Positions 22,850 to 33,231 of a stretch of 64,000 nucleotides of DNA are shown here, one piece after another. Below the pieces are notes generated by a model. The model did not search any database, was not told the origin of the DNA, and saw nothing but the letters and a program-made list of their open reading frames with translations. The DNA is from Sternotherus odoratus (Eukaryota; Chordata; Testudines; Kinosternidae). The stretch spans positions 93,557,890 through 93,621,889 of the forward strand of contig JAVMKO010000003.1 of assembly GCA_032164245.1 (NCBI GenBank), in the 5' to 3' direction. Every line of letters starts with the position of its first letter. The first letter of the stretch is position 1. The position numbers and the translations under genes were made by a program.

Positions 22850-23548
22850 TCCTGCAATGCGCCCTACCCACCTCTTGTGCCTCTTCACCCCCTAAGAGGC
22901 AGAGAGGCATGGGTGGTAGGCAGGAGGATCCCTTGGGGAGGGGATGGAGAGAACTACACACAGTGAGTGGGGGGTGGCCCCGAGGGAGGGGTGAAGAGGC
23001 ACGAATGGTGGGGGGGAGGAGCCTTGGGGGAGGGAGATGAGTGAGGATGGGCCTGAGGCATAGTGAGGGTGGAGCATGGGTGGATCCACTGGGGGGAAGA
23101 GGCAGATTTGGGGGGAGAGGAGGAGGACAGGTGAAAAAGAGAAGAGAACGAGGAAGCGGACAAATGGAGAGGTGGAGAGAGAGTGTGAAATACAGACCAG
23201 GATGAGGACAGGCAGGAGAGTTCAGGAGCAGAAGAATCTGTACACTAGAGATCCTGGTCCTGATCTTCAGATCCTGGACTGGAACGTAGAATTCCTTAAT
23301 CTCAACATTCCTCTGATGTCAGCAAATAGCTGACAGGCAACATCTATTATTACCGTCTGTCATTCTGTTACTTCAAATAGAAGAGATTTGTGCTGTGGCG
23401 CTAAAATATTCTGACCTTCCTTATGAACCATGGTCAATATGGTGCCACATGATGACATTTCTGCCCTCCCCCCCACCCACACACTGTGCTTTAAAAGCTT
23501 AGGAAACAAACTATATGCATACATAAACTATGTTAATAGAATCTTAAG
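22850..23548. other. GC-rich unassigned repeat-like sequence
   Basis: G-rich to 23170, with many GGGGAGG and GAGGCA motifs and near-palindromic CCTCTTGTGCCTCTTCACCC / AGAGGCAGAGAGGCATGGG segments around 22870-22915. The open frames there result from low stop-codon density. No protein motif. Confidence 0.35.
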
Positions 23549-23652
23549 TTTGTAAGGTCCAACACTCAAAAGTTAGGAAATGTCAGAATTAAGGCTGTTG
23601 CAGGTAATTTAATTCTGGCATTTCATAACTTTTGAGTGCTTGACTTTACATA
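23549..23652. repeat. Long imperfect hairpin (palindromic MITE-like)
   Basis: The arms 23561-23592 and 23609-23640 match as reverse complements at 29 of 32 positions, and pairing extends weakly about 10 bp outward. The loop is 16 nt. Motifs CACTCAAAAGTTAGGAAATG and CATTTCATAACTTTTGAGTG mark the arms. Short palindromic MITEs of this kind occur in reptile genomes. Confidence 0.7.
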
Positions 23653-23939
23653 TTTAATATTCTTTTTGTATGTAATTAGATAGCTTTGCTGATCGAGAGA
23701 TTGGGAGATTTCATGGTGGTGTGATGTGGTCCAAGGGGAGGGGTACATGAATTTTGGAGCATCCCATTATTCATGTGTGATGAAGCTATGAATGAGTTAT
23801 GCAAGTTTACCATACAACTCACACTTATAATGTACAAGGATCTTGCTCCAATACCTGGTTACCTTCCTCTGTTGACATTATCATGTCAGTCAGCCTGAAC
23901 CCAATAGTTAAGCAACCTCATTTTTTTCTGCCAGCAAGC

Positions 23940-24375
23940 CCTACATCCAGGGCCGGCGACAGGGGGGTACTACGGGTAGAGCTGTACCGGGCCCCGCACT
24001 TTAGGGGGGCCCCGGTACAGCTCTACCCGTAGTCATCCGGCGCGGCTCTCCCCCGGACGAGCGTGTGTCCCCGGCCGAGCAGTGAGCCCGGCCGGCAGCA
24101 GCGGCGCAGTCCGGGGGAGAAAGGGCGGGGAGGGGGGGAGCAGCAAGGACGGCTCGCGCCGCTCCCGGGCTCTCGCTCCCGCTGCGGCCAGCTGTCAGCT
24201 GGGGGGGAGCGCCGGCTGGGCGGGCGGGCGGGGGGGCTTCCTCCCCCAGGCGCTGTCAGCTGGGGGGGTGGGGGGGAGAGCGCCGGCTGGGCTGGGGGGG
24301 TCCACTGGGATGGGGGCCCCCCAAACTATCAGAGTAGGGGGCCCCCAAATTTCTGTCGCCGGCCCTGCCTACATC
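23940..24375 (+). mobile_element. hAT-type MITE (CAGGGCCGGC family), copy 2
   Basis: Element 23948-24367 starts CAGGGCCGGCGACAG and ends GTCGCCGGCCCTG, flanked by an exact 8-bp TSD CCTACATC (23940-23947 and 24368-24375). It is 420 bp long against 228 bp for copy 1, because of a very GC-rich insert-like body. Near the left end is a strong internal hairpin (23969-24033). Non-coding; the 103-122 residue open frames across it are low-complexity artefacts. Confidence 0.9.
23969..24033. repeat. Internal hairpin of MITE copy 2
   Basis: ACTACGGGTAGAGCTGTACC at 23969 and its exact reverse complement ending at 24033 form arms of at least 22 bp around a GC-rich loop. Confidence 0.8.
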
Positions 24376-24570
24376 ACTCTATCAAGTTTTTAAGTTACCT
24401 TTTATTTCCTTTTATTTCCCTAGTCCATTAGAATGGACTACATCTCTTGGTATAGGTAAGACTATATGATACACAGTATTAGTCTTAAAGATACTACTGT
24501 TTATGGAGTATCAATAATACTTGATAAATGCCTGATTTGTTTTTAAATATTTCTTCTCTGCCCATATTCC

Positions 24571-24930
24571 AGGTTTTGAATGTTTATGTTGTAGTTGCCC
24601 AATCCCAGCCTGGTTTAGCTGTAGTCTCTTTGAGTCTCTTGCTTGTGGGTACCCTAAAGGAGCACAAAGTTGCAAGACTTCCTTGTCAACTTCTCTTGGC
24701 ACTGGCCAAGATGGCTATCCATCACATGAGGAGAAGGAAGTTGGGCAGGGGGTACTATAGGACTAAGAGGCCTATTTCCCTTCCCTTGTTTGATCAAGTC
24801 TCTGGGCAGTGTCCACTCACTCCTTAGATGCCTTTGAGGAGCAGTGGGATCTCTTGGGGGTTCTCTGCTTGGTGTCCCCTTCTACTTCTGTAATTTTGAC
24901 CCCATGAGCTTTACTTCCATTCAGTTTTTC
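24571..24930 (+). pseudogene. LINE ORF2 C-terminal fragment (Tx1/L1-like?)
   Basis: The plus frame reads VVSLSLLLVGTLKEHKVARL, then LPCQLLLALAKMAIHHMRRRK. A shifted frame continues with FEEQWDLLGVLCLVSPS. The helical LLLALAKMAI...RRRK pattern resembles the region after the RT in Tx1-type LINEs. There is no RT motif in the fragment, so the assignment is by resemblance only. 24931-25560 follows with moderately GC-rich non-coding sequence, possibly UTR or another repeat. Confidence 0.4.
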
Positions 24931-25564
24931 TAATTTGTTGTCCCCAGTATCCACTTGTGGCCCAAGTTCACTGGCCCCACCCCTTTGGTTAAGGGGGATG
25001 GCCTTTAGCTATGGGCGGACTTAGGCCTGCTGTTTCCCAGCAACCACAATCAGTACAGGATCCCCCACGCCTAGGCAATCTCATGGTTCCTGCCAGGAGT
25101 CCAGCTCAATCCGGGTCTTTTCTGAGTCCACCTGCCCCTAGTAAGTGCTCCCCAGGTCATGTCGCAGGTCACCAGATGTGAGGAGCCCTCCAGGGACCCT
25201 TTTCTGTATCAGACTGCCCCAAACAAGGTGAGGGAAGGTTTAGTCACTGTCTCAGACTGAACTCCCTGTGCTAGGACAGATAGCAATCCCTGGCAGCTTC
25301 CACGCTCCTGGGAAAACTTCCCCCCCTTTGTGTGGCCATCTCTCCTTTTTAAGCTCCATTTCTCCAAGTGGAGCATGTTCTCCAGGTGCACCTAATTGGT
25401 GCTGCCTCAGTATAAGATTGCTCATTAGCCTTTTCACCAGAGGAATAGGGTCATGTCGACTCATATGTGTTTGCATATGTAATTTATACATTTATCTCTT
25501 GCTGCAGTCACATCATGAAGTGGACTGCATAAAAAGCAACATAAATTTAGGATGGACCTATAAT

Positions 25565-25965
25565 TCATGATTGGGGCAATAGGCTAGGTTCCAGGAAGTC
25601 CTGAGTTTTAATCTTGTCACTGACACAGATGTCCTGTGGAGCCTTGAGCAAATAACTGAAGCCAGAATTTTCAAGTGTGGCTGTCTAAAATTAGGTGCCT
25701 AAATTGTTGGCTTGATTTTCAGAGGTTTTGGGTACCCAGAGCAGCTCTGGGAAAAAAAATCAAACTGCTTATATAGGTGGCTAAAGCTGGATTGATGTGG
25801 CTAAATTTTAGCACCTGAATTTGAAAATGTTGGCTTTATCCTCCGTATATTAGTTCCTCCAGCTGTAAAATGAGGATAATTCCTTACCAGCCTCAGCATT
25901 GTCAAAGATTAGTGTTGGCATAGAACTTTGACAATATTAAAACATTATGTAAGTGCAAAGGGTTA
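25565..25965 (+). repeat. SINE-like repeat with internal insertion
   Basis: AGGTTCCAGGAAGTCCTGAG, CTTGAGCAAATAACTGAA, and then, after about 170 bp, CTCCAGCTGTAAAATGAGGATAAT resemble the two halves of a MIR/CORE-type SINE. The piece between (TTTTCAAGTGTGG, AAAATTAGGTGCCTAAATT) looks like a separate TAGGTGCCTAA-type repeat. A related segment is at 30135-30345. Confidence 0.4.
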
Positions 25966-27500
25966 ATTATTGTTAGACCCGTCATTACCACTATAATTTT
26001 TTTAAACTAAACCTCTTTCTCTTGATATGTTTTTGTCCAAAGTCACTTGCTTCAGTAGCAAATATTAGCAAATGTTTCTGTTAAATTCTCTTGGATTACT
26101 ACTGCAAATTGTATAGCTAAGGTCCTGTGGTCGTTATTGTGAAATGCATGCAAATTCAGAGTACTAAACCATTTTTAATAGTCTGTATGTTTCTCTTGTA
26201 AGTAGTAAAAATCTCTCAGTGATGAGCAATAGCTACTTTCATTAGCCAACAGCATCAGGAGAGGAGCAAAGTGTTCTGTTCAACTTTCCAAAAATCTGTA
26301 TTGCTTTTTTAGAACAAGAAATGAGAAAATACAGAGAGGTGGTTAGGGAGTAGATATGGAAAGTGGAGAAAGTAGAAAAAAACACATGAAAACAAATCAA
26401 CTTTCAGAAGATTATTTTATTTTAAATTATTCAGGAGAAATCTGTTCCTAAACTAAACAATCATGGTAAAATATTATTTAAACTATGTATTTATTTGCTA
26501 AAATGTGTATCCAGCAATATCACATTATGGAATAGTGTGAAAGCCACGACAAAAGTGTTCCCAATTCCCTTTCTCAGCCTTTCCCTTTTACTGGCTGTTT
26601 TGCAGTTTGAGAAAGTGAATTTATTAAGATGACAGCTGCACAGAACAGAATTGGAGAGTTTCTATAGCCAACTACTTCACAATGAGTAAAGAACTCCTAT
26701 AACAAAAGTTCATTATGGGCCTAATCCAGAGCCCATTGATGTCACTGGGAGTGTTTCCATTAATGTCAGTAGGTTTTTTATCATGGTCCTTAACTCCTGA
26801 ATCCACAACACCTTTATGGCTTACTTTTCCTCAATATGAAAACCATGTACGCTGAAATTACATAATGCTCCACTGACATGTGTAGTCTGCAGAAAGAGGC
26901 CATTTTATGAGCAGCTCAAATTTTCTCTTTTATTTTTAGTAAAGTATTTGTACTTCCAACAAAGTTATTGATGTTCCATTTAAAATAACTGCAGTTGTCC
27001 AAGACATACCTCTAGTCATATGGATACCATGGTTGTTACCGACCATGAGGTAACTGTTAAATGCTCTGGGAAAATTAGAAGTTATCAACATTTATGACCC
27101 CCTTATAAGATAGCCAGGACTGAAGTCATATGCCTTTAAAAACTAAAATTGCATCTTTGATGCACTTATTGTCTGTGGAGTAGAGTGTAAGCTAGGGCAG
27201 TAAGCAATGACATTCTACAGTAACTGAAGTTTCTGAGTGCTCTTCAGGGACATTACCAATCTGGAGGAGACAAAGTCATGGATGACCAAGAGTGATGTCT
27301 GCATCCAAAAGGAGCAGTCTCCATCTCTTTGCCCAGAGGATAAGAAACTAAGGCTGACCAGTTGTCAAGAATTCAGCTTCACAAAAATAAAATTGAGGTT
27401 TCAAAATTTGTTTTCCTTCCACAACGGAGTAAAACCAACATCTCTAGAATTTCTTTGCAAAAAAATGAGGCACAGACCCTCTACAGAACAACCAATAGCT
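25966..27500. other. No gene; palindromic CAATGGGA-type fragment
   Basis: 26715-26780 (GGGCCTAATCCAGAGCCCATTGATGTCACTGGGAGTG) belongs to a widespread vertebrate palindromic repeat; similar pieces are at 34735, 43190 and 57165. Remainder anonymous and AT-rich. Confidence 0.4.
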
Positions 27501-27752
27501 CTGCTCTACCAGATTCAGAGCCGGTACTTGAACCGGCATCTCCCACATCCTAGGCAAGTGCGCTAATTGGGCTATAGAGAGTCAGTCCCTCTCCTTCTCT
27601 CCCTCTCATTCAAATCTCATTCTGGACCTGAGAAGCCTTCCCGATGAAAGTTTTATCAAAATCAATTCATCTCCATGAAAAGTTTCAGTTTCAACAAATT
27701 AGCATTTTAGTACAAAGAAATGTCATTAAAATATTCCCTGACCAGCTCTAAT
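27501..27752 (-). mobile_element. tRNA-headed SINE joined to a GACCAGCTCT-type element
   Basis: On the minus strand an A-box-like TAGCCCAATTAGCGCAC (plus 27558-27574) and B-box-like GGTTCAAGTACC (plus 27523-27534) give a clear tRNA-derived head. Downstream sequence to 27752 ends CCCTGACCAGCTCTA. The 48091-48500 element pairs the same two components. The B box has one extra base compared with GGTTCRANNCC. Confidence 0.6.
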
Positions 27753-27906
27753 ACCATTGGCTACAGCTGCCACCTGGAAATCCAGGAGAATCCAGTCATT
27801 TAGTAGGATCTTTAAAGTGCAAAGCTTGTTAATGAAAAAATGGACATATCCTAAAAGGGATGATATCACCTCCAACATCTTCCCTAATTGTTCCCTTATC
27901 CAGCTT

Positions 27907-28135
27907 GGGGTCTGGTCTACAGTAGGGGGAGGAATCGACCAAAGATACGCAACTTCAGCTACGTGAATAACATAGCTGAAGTCAGCGTATCTTCGGCCCC
28001 CGTTGACTCCAGCTTGCGCCTCTCGGCGAGCTGGAGTTCCGGAGTTGACGGAAGCGCCTTTTGCGATTGGTTTATCGTGTCTTAATGAGACGTGATAAAG
28101 TGATCACCAGATGATCGATCACTACCCACCGTAGT
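27907..28135 (+). mobile_element. Palindrome-rich MITE (GATACGCAACTTCAGCTACG family)
   Basis: It contains AAGATACGCAACTTCAGCTACG and the mirrored TAGCTGAAGTCAGCGTATCTT, giving a stem of at least 10 bp on each side of a short loop (27951-27982), and a second inverted pair (TTATCGTGTCT / AGACGTGATAA, about 28071-28098). No coding capacity and no certain TSD. I recognise it as a common reptilian family. Confidence 0.6.
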
Positions 28136-28404
28136 GTCTCTTCCCTCTTCTGATTGGTGACTGAGGCAACTATTTCATATTCAGTCCTTGAACTCAGAAA
28201 CTGAGCAGCTCAAGAAAGGAGATATAGTGTTGAGTATCCTAGTAACTCAAACCTTCTTCCTATCTCTTCTAGTTGGCTCAACTATACCTTAAGTAAGATG
28301 ATTAACAGGACAAAGTCTTATGGTAACCCACAGAAGAAATCTCTGAAGTGTGAATAAACAGTTTCCCATCTCCCAAGACAATTCATTCTCTCTGGAGTCT
28401 GAAA

Positions 28405-28700
28405 CTTGGTCTACACCTAAAATGTAAGTAAAACTAGCTTCATCACTCAAGGGTGTAAAAAAATCCATAATCCTCTGACATAGTTAAGCCGAGCCAAGCC
28501 TGGGTGTAGACAATGCTAGGTCAATGGAAGAATTCTTCTGTTGACCTAACCACCACCTCTTGAGGGGGTAGGCATACTATAGTGATGGAACCTCCCCTCC
28601 CACGACATTTCTGAAGCAAGCATCTACACTACTGCACTGTTCTGCATAGCTGCAGCATCATAGCTGTGCTGCTGTAGTGTAGACATACCTTCAGGAAAGA
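28405..28700 (+). mobile_element. GTCTACAC-type MITE
   Basis: The left end CTTGGTCTACACCTAAAATG and the right end GTAGTGTAGACATACC are inverted relatives (GGTCTACAC against GGTATGTCTACAC). Internal TAGGTCAATGGAAGAATTCTTCTGTTGACCTA is itself a palindrome. Non-coding. Related fragments lie near 14370 and 60585-60800. Confidence 0.6.
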
Positions 28701-28732
28701 GGACAATCTGCCCTCACCTCTCAAACCTGAAA

Positions 28733-28975
28733 CTCTAAAACACTGGTTCTCAAGCTTTTTGTATTGGCCACCACTTCAACACAGCAAACTTCTGAGTGTG
28801 ACTTTCCCCCCCTTATACATTACAAATGGAAGTTTTAAATTTAATTTAATTTTAATTTAAGGGGGGATGGAACTGTCAATGGGATTGGAGTTGTCAGCTT
28901 GAGACCCCCAGGTAATAACCTCTCAATCTTTCAAGAGTTGTGACCTCCCTGGTTTGAGAACCCCTGTATCTAAAA
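28733..28975 (-). mobile_element. hAT-type MITE (CAGGGGTTCTCAAACT family), second copy
   Basis: Element 28741-28967: left CACTGGTTCTCAAGC, right GTTTGAGAACCCCTGT. Flanks CTCTAAAA (28733-28740) and ATCTAAAA (28968-28975) match at 7 of 8. The internal CAGCAAACTTCTGAGTGTGAC segment is the reverse of GTCACACTCAAAGGCTTGCTATG in the copy at 16245, so the orientation is opposite. Confidence 0.78.
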
Positions 28976-30950
28976 CATTATCATATGACAGAGAGTAGCA
29001 GTCTGATGTTTTTTTTAAAAAAATTACTAGCAAAGTTTAATTGAAAATAAATTATAGCTAAAAGTTGCTGTAAAAATTAAAACCTGAAAACATGTAGCAT
29101 ATCATAGCACAAACCATTCACAGGCAATTCCACAAGGCGCACACACAGGTTTTTTAATATTTCATGTTGATATATCTCTTTGCATACATGTTTTCATGAC
29201 CTTGGTTTTCTGTGTTCAGAATACTGCATTATTTTTACTGAGCAGTCAAATTATGCTACTTCACACAGAGAAATATGGATGAATATTTATTGTTATTAAT
29301 CTCATCTGCTATAGATTTAGAACCTGTCCAGTGCTGAAGAATTGGAACAAGTAGAAGACAGGACATCTTGCCCCAAACCACTTATAAAGATCAACTCTTC
29401 CCAGCTTTCAAGAGCAATCACATTAAATGCCCAGTGGTATAAAATGATAACGCAGTTGTACAGTAAAGAGCATTAGATGATCTCAGTGCATGTGCTCTTT
29501 TCTCATAACCTTTAATAATCCTGCCTTATTTTAATTTCATGTCTTATCATTGCAACTCTAATCAAACTCAGTCAGGTTCTAAGGGAGATTTTAATTTCAT
29601 TGGTAAGGCTGCCAACGAAGAAAGATTCATTTTTAAATAATGTCCTTCCTTGTTGCATCTGCCACACAGATGGTGAAATATCCCAGGGAGCATGTGGGAA
29701 AGAATCTTATGTGCTTTTTCATGTTAGCAACATTAAAGAGATTCAATAGCCAGTCTGGCTACTTGCACAGTAAAACTGGGTTTATTTGTGACATTTATTA
29801 CCTATTCAAGTGCTCTCTTACAGGTGATGAATGCTTTTTGCATTTTTTTTTGTTCTTTTAATTACTTGCAAGGTGGCCAGATACTATGGTGATGAATGGC
29901 CACGAAATTACATAGAACAATCTCTCCCTATCTAACCTATTCCAGGGACAGGACTGGGGCAGATGCAAGCACAGAATCAGGAAGCCATCACTGGCTCCCT
30001 GGCGGCCCCCTTTTTCTGCTGCACATGGTTGATCTCAGCCTCAGCACAGAATCTGGCTATCATTTCTGTATTTGCTTAGTCAACGGTAGAAGCAGTCCTG
30101 AGGCAGATACAGATCCACAAAGGCATTTAAGAGAGTTAGGCTCAAATTCACAAAAGGATTTAGGCACCTAAGAGGCAGATTGGAATGAAGAGGTGGAATT
30201 TGAAGGCGAAATACACTGGCCCCAATCCTGTCATGGTCGATAGACACAGGAAAATCACCTTTGAATGTATCCAGGTTTGCAGGTAGGTGGACCAAGCACC
30301 ACTTATCTTAGGTGCCTGGAATAGTAGGAAAGTTTGCTTCATATTCTACTGGTGTGCTGGATTCTGCCCTGTTCATACATGGATTGTATCCAGTTATATA
30401 TACACATTTTTCCATAACTTGCCAACGAGGCTGCCTGTGGCCTGACAACATGCTGTTAATCTGCCTTGAAAGCCATCAGTTAACCGCTTGCTCAGTCTAA
30501 CAGAAGCAGCAGTAAAGTAGCATCGCTCAGTGCAGAAGGCAGCCAGAGCTGCTGTTCATGACAGTGGGTGCCCATTTTCTTTAATGTGGCAGAAGTAATG
30601 GAATGCTTTAAAGCTTTAGTACTGCTGCAAGGTGTTGCTGAATGGCTCATTTCAATATGAGAAGCTTATAGTCAGGAGAGCAGTTCATACTACATCCCTC
30701 TGTCCTGAACTTTAATTATATATTTGGAGTAAGTAATGATACCTAGTCCAGCAAATTTCAGACCAGCTATTGCAACTAAGAGTTGGAATAAAACTTTATT
30801 AAAATAGTTAAAATAATGTGCCAGTGAACGGTGAATATCATCTGCATTAGATTTACTTCAGTCATTTGGCTTTTGCCAAAGAATATCGTGAGATCATTTA
30901 TTGTTTTCTCAAGAGATGTGGGAAGGTTAATTGTTCATATATTATTCCTG
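28976..30950. other. No gene recognised
   Basis: AT-rich. A TTAGGCACCTAAGAGG...CTTAGGTGCCTGGAA pair (30160-30320) marks a weak TAGGTGCCTAA-type repeat. No coding or RNA feature seen. Confidence 0.35.
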
Positions 30951-31229
30951 CTAATAACCAGGCCTGCTGACAGAAATTCCAGGCCCCAGAGCCAGGGCTG
31001 TCCCTAGGGGGATGGAGCCCGGAGCAAAAGTGATGAATCCATCACTTCTGGGACCACCTACGCTGATCAATGAAGCCGGTCTGCAGAGGTCCCCAAAGCA
31101 CAGAACCTGGAGCGGTCTCCTGTGCCTAGAAGCCCTGTGATCCACCCAGGTGATTGTAAGGGGCCGGAGCTCCCAGCTGCCATTGTCCCCTTTGCCCCCT
31201 CCCTCCCTGTTGGTGTGCCTGCTAATAAC
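30951..31229 (+). mobile_element. hAT-like MITE with exact TSD
   Basis: Element 30959-31221 begins CAGGCCTGCTGACAG and ends GTGTGCCTG; the flanking CTAATAAC at 30951-30958 and 31222-31229 is an exact 8-bp duplication. Terminal inverted similarity is short (CAGGC). The start resembles the CAGGGCCGGCGACA family at 19201/23948, so it may be a relative. Non-coding. Confidence 0.75.
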
Positions 31230-32259
31230 TTTTGTTATTATATTTATTACCTCATAAAGATCATAAATGTAAGGACATTAAGGATCTTTTCCAATAATTA
31301 TCTCTGTAGAATCTCCTTACTCAGAGATTTCAATTTCCTTCCTTTTCTCTATGCCTGAAAAAAATCTTGAGCAAGATTCTTTTAAATAGGAGCATAAAGT
31401 TAGGTTAATGAAAGTCAGTGAGATGAATTTCAAAAGTGTAGAGAAGCCAGAACACTGAAGTCAGGTGAGATTCATTACTTACTAGTTGAGATTGTTGATT
31501 TATGTTTTTAAAGTCAGTGGGTCAAATTGGCATCAAAGTTATACTACCAAATTTTCATAGGTGATCACAGACCATCAGACTTACCTCCTACATAACACAG
31601 GTCATAGAAATTCATGCTGTAACTTTGGCAACAAGCACAAAATAGAAGCTTGTGGCTGTTGTAATTTGAAATATGAGGACCTGTTTTTAAAATACTTTAA
31701 GAAAAGGCCAAATGTCACTTAGAGTGTTCGTATTTTAATAAACCACTGAAGTAGTTTATAAAGCTACTACTGAATTGAAGAACATTTTAAATCATCAGTG
31801 ATAGGAATCTTCACCTCTGCATAATTAACTCTTTAGCAAACAAACAGAGTAGCCCTGAGTGACAGTATTCTCAGAGAAAAGAGTAGATAAAGCATGAAAA
31901 GAAGTCCCCTCCGTTTAAAAGAGATAGGGATGTTATAAAAACATTAACATTTGGAATAAATTGATTTTAGTACCAACTGCCGCCCATCAAAGTTAATTGG
32001 GCATTCTTACAAGCTGGGTGCAAATTTACAAAAGGCCCACAGTTTAGCCTCCACTCAACAGTACATCACTACTTAGGAAAGCAATGAACCACATGTTTAA
32101 CTTAAAGCTTGTGCTTATGTCCCATTTAATTTCAGTGGAATGCAAGGATATGCTTTCGTGCTTTGCTGAATTGGAGTTTTTGAGAACACTTGTGAATGGC
32201 AGGGGGCAAAATTTTATCTAATACCTACAGTGTTTGATTAGGATAGATTCCAAAACTTG
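31230..32259. other. No recognised feature
   Basis: Anonymous AT-rich sequence. Confidence 0.4.
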
Positions 32260-32830
32260 AACAAAACTCTCTCTACGATCTGTATTTTCTGTTCAATTTC
32301 TGCAGTAAGGGTCCATGTCTTGCAGTCATACAGAAAAATGGAGATGGCCAGTGTGTGCAGCAGTTTCACTTTGGATTCCAGGGAAATGTTCTTATCCCTA
32401 CAAATTGGCTGTAGTTTGCCACCGTTGCTGTTTGCCAGTTCTTGCCAGAATTTCTGCCTTTGATCCTTCCTCAGTGATGATTGCCGCCAAATACTTGAAC
32501 TGTTTCACTGTCTCCAGCTCTCGTCCACCGACATATGTGAGCTGATCCCGTCATGTTTGTTGTCAGTGTGGTTCTCTCTGCATTGGTTTCCATGCTTTAT
32601 TTTGCAGAGGTTTCATCTAATCATTTCACAAGGTTGGTAAGTTCATCTTCCCTGCCTGCCAGGCTGTCAATGTCATCAGTGAAAAAAAGATTTGAGATTG
32701 TTTGCCCCCCAAATGCTGACTGTCCAGATGTGATCTTCTAAGCCTAAGGCATCAGTGATTATGTGCTCCAAGTAGATGTTGGACAGTGTGGGCAAAAGAA
32801 GGCACTTTTGCCAGACTCCAACAGTGGTGC
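32260..32830 (-). pseudogene. LINE reverse transcriptase fragment, minus strand
   Basis: Minus-strand frames carry an ISNLRF-like lead into TDDIDSLAGREDEL. The catalytic motif codons at 32672-32683 read F-T-D-D, so the usual Ala is Thr. Further on, with frame changes, come GRELETVKQFKYLAAIITEEGS (just past the ADD motif by the usual spacing) and IQSETAAHTGHLHFS. These are the RT palm and thumb of an APE-type LINE. Both ends are truncated and frames are broken. Clade not resolved. Confidence 0.7.
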
Positions 32831-33231
32831 TAAATCAGTCTCCTATTGTGCCATTGACGAGAGCTGCACTGCAGTGCAGTTCTCTCTTATCCTTAACATA
32901 TAGAAAATGTCTCGTTCGCCAATAGTGAATCGTTCTTGAAACGAAGGGTTTAAATCCGAGAGGGAAATAGCATTTGTCTTTGAACTAGTTTTATGAATAG
33001 TTAATTCAAGAAATTTGCAGATCTGTTTCTAAGAATCGTGAATTTCCAAGGCCTACAGGAATTCAATATGGCTAACTGAATTTACAGTTGTGCTAGATAA
33101 TGACCTAAGTCCATAGAAATATTAGAAGCCTTTAATAAGCAATCAGATCCTTGCAAGATTTCTAGACAATTATGCAGCCCCATGACTCATCTAGGCAGTT
33201 TGGACAAGCATCCCAACTTTTTGACACTCTT

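Noticed and set aside
24063..24431. Plus frames of 103 and 122 codons
   Set aside because: They lie within the GC-rich CAGGGCCGGC MITE. Composition is Gly/Arg/Ser low complexity.
27523..27574. Possible tRNA gene
   Set aside because: A- and B-box-like sequences exist but no paired acceptor stem or anticodon arm; it is a SINE head.
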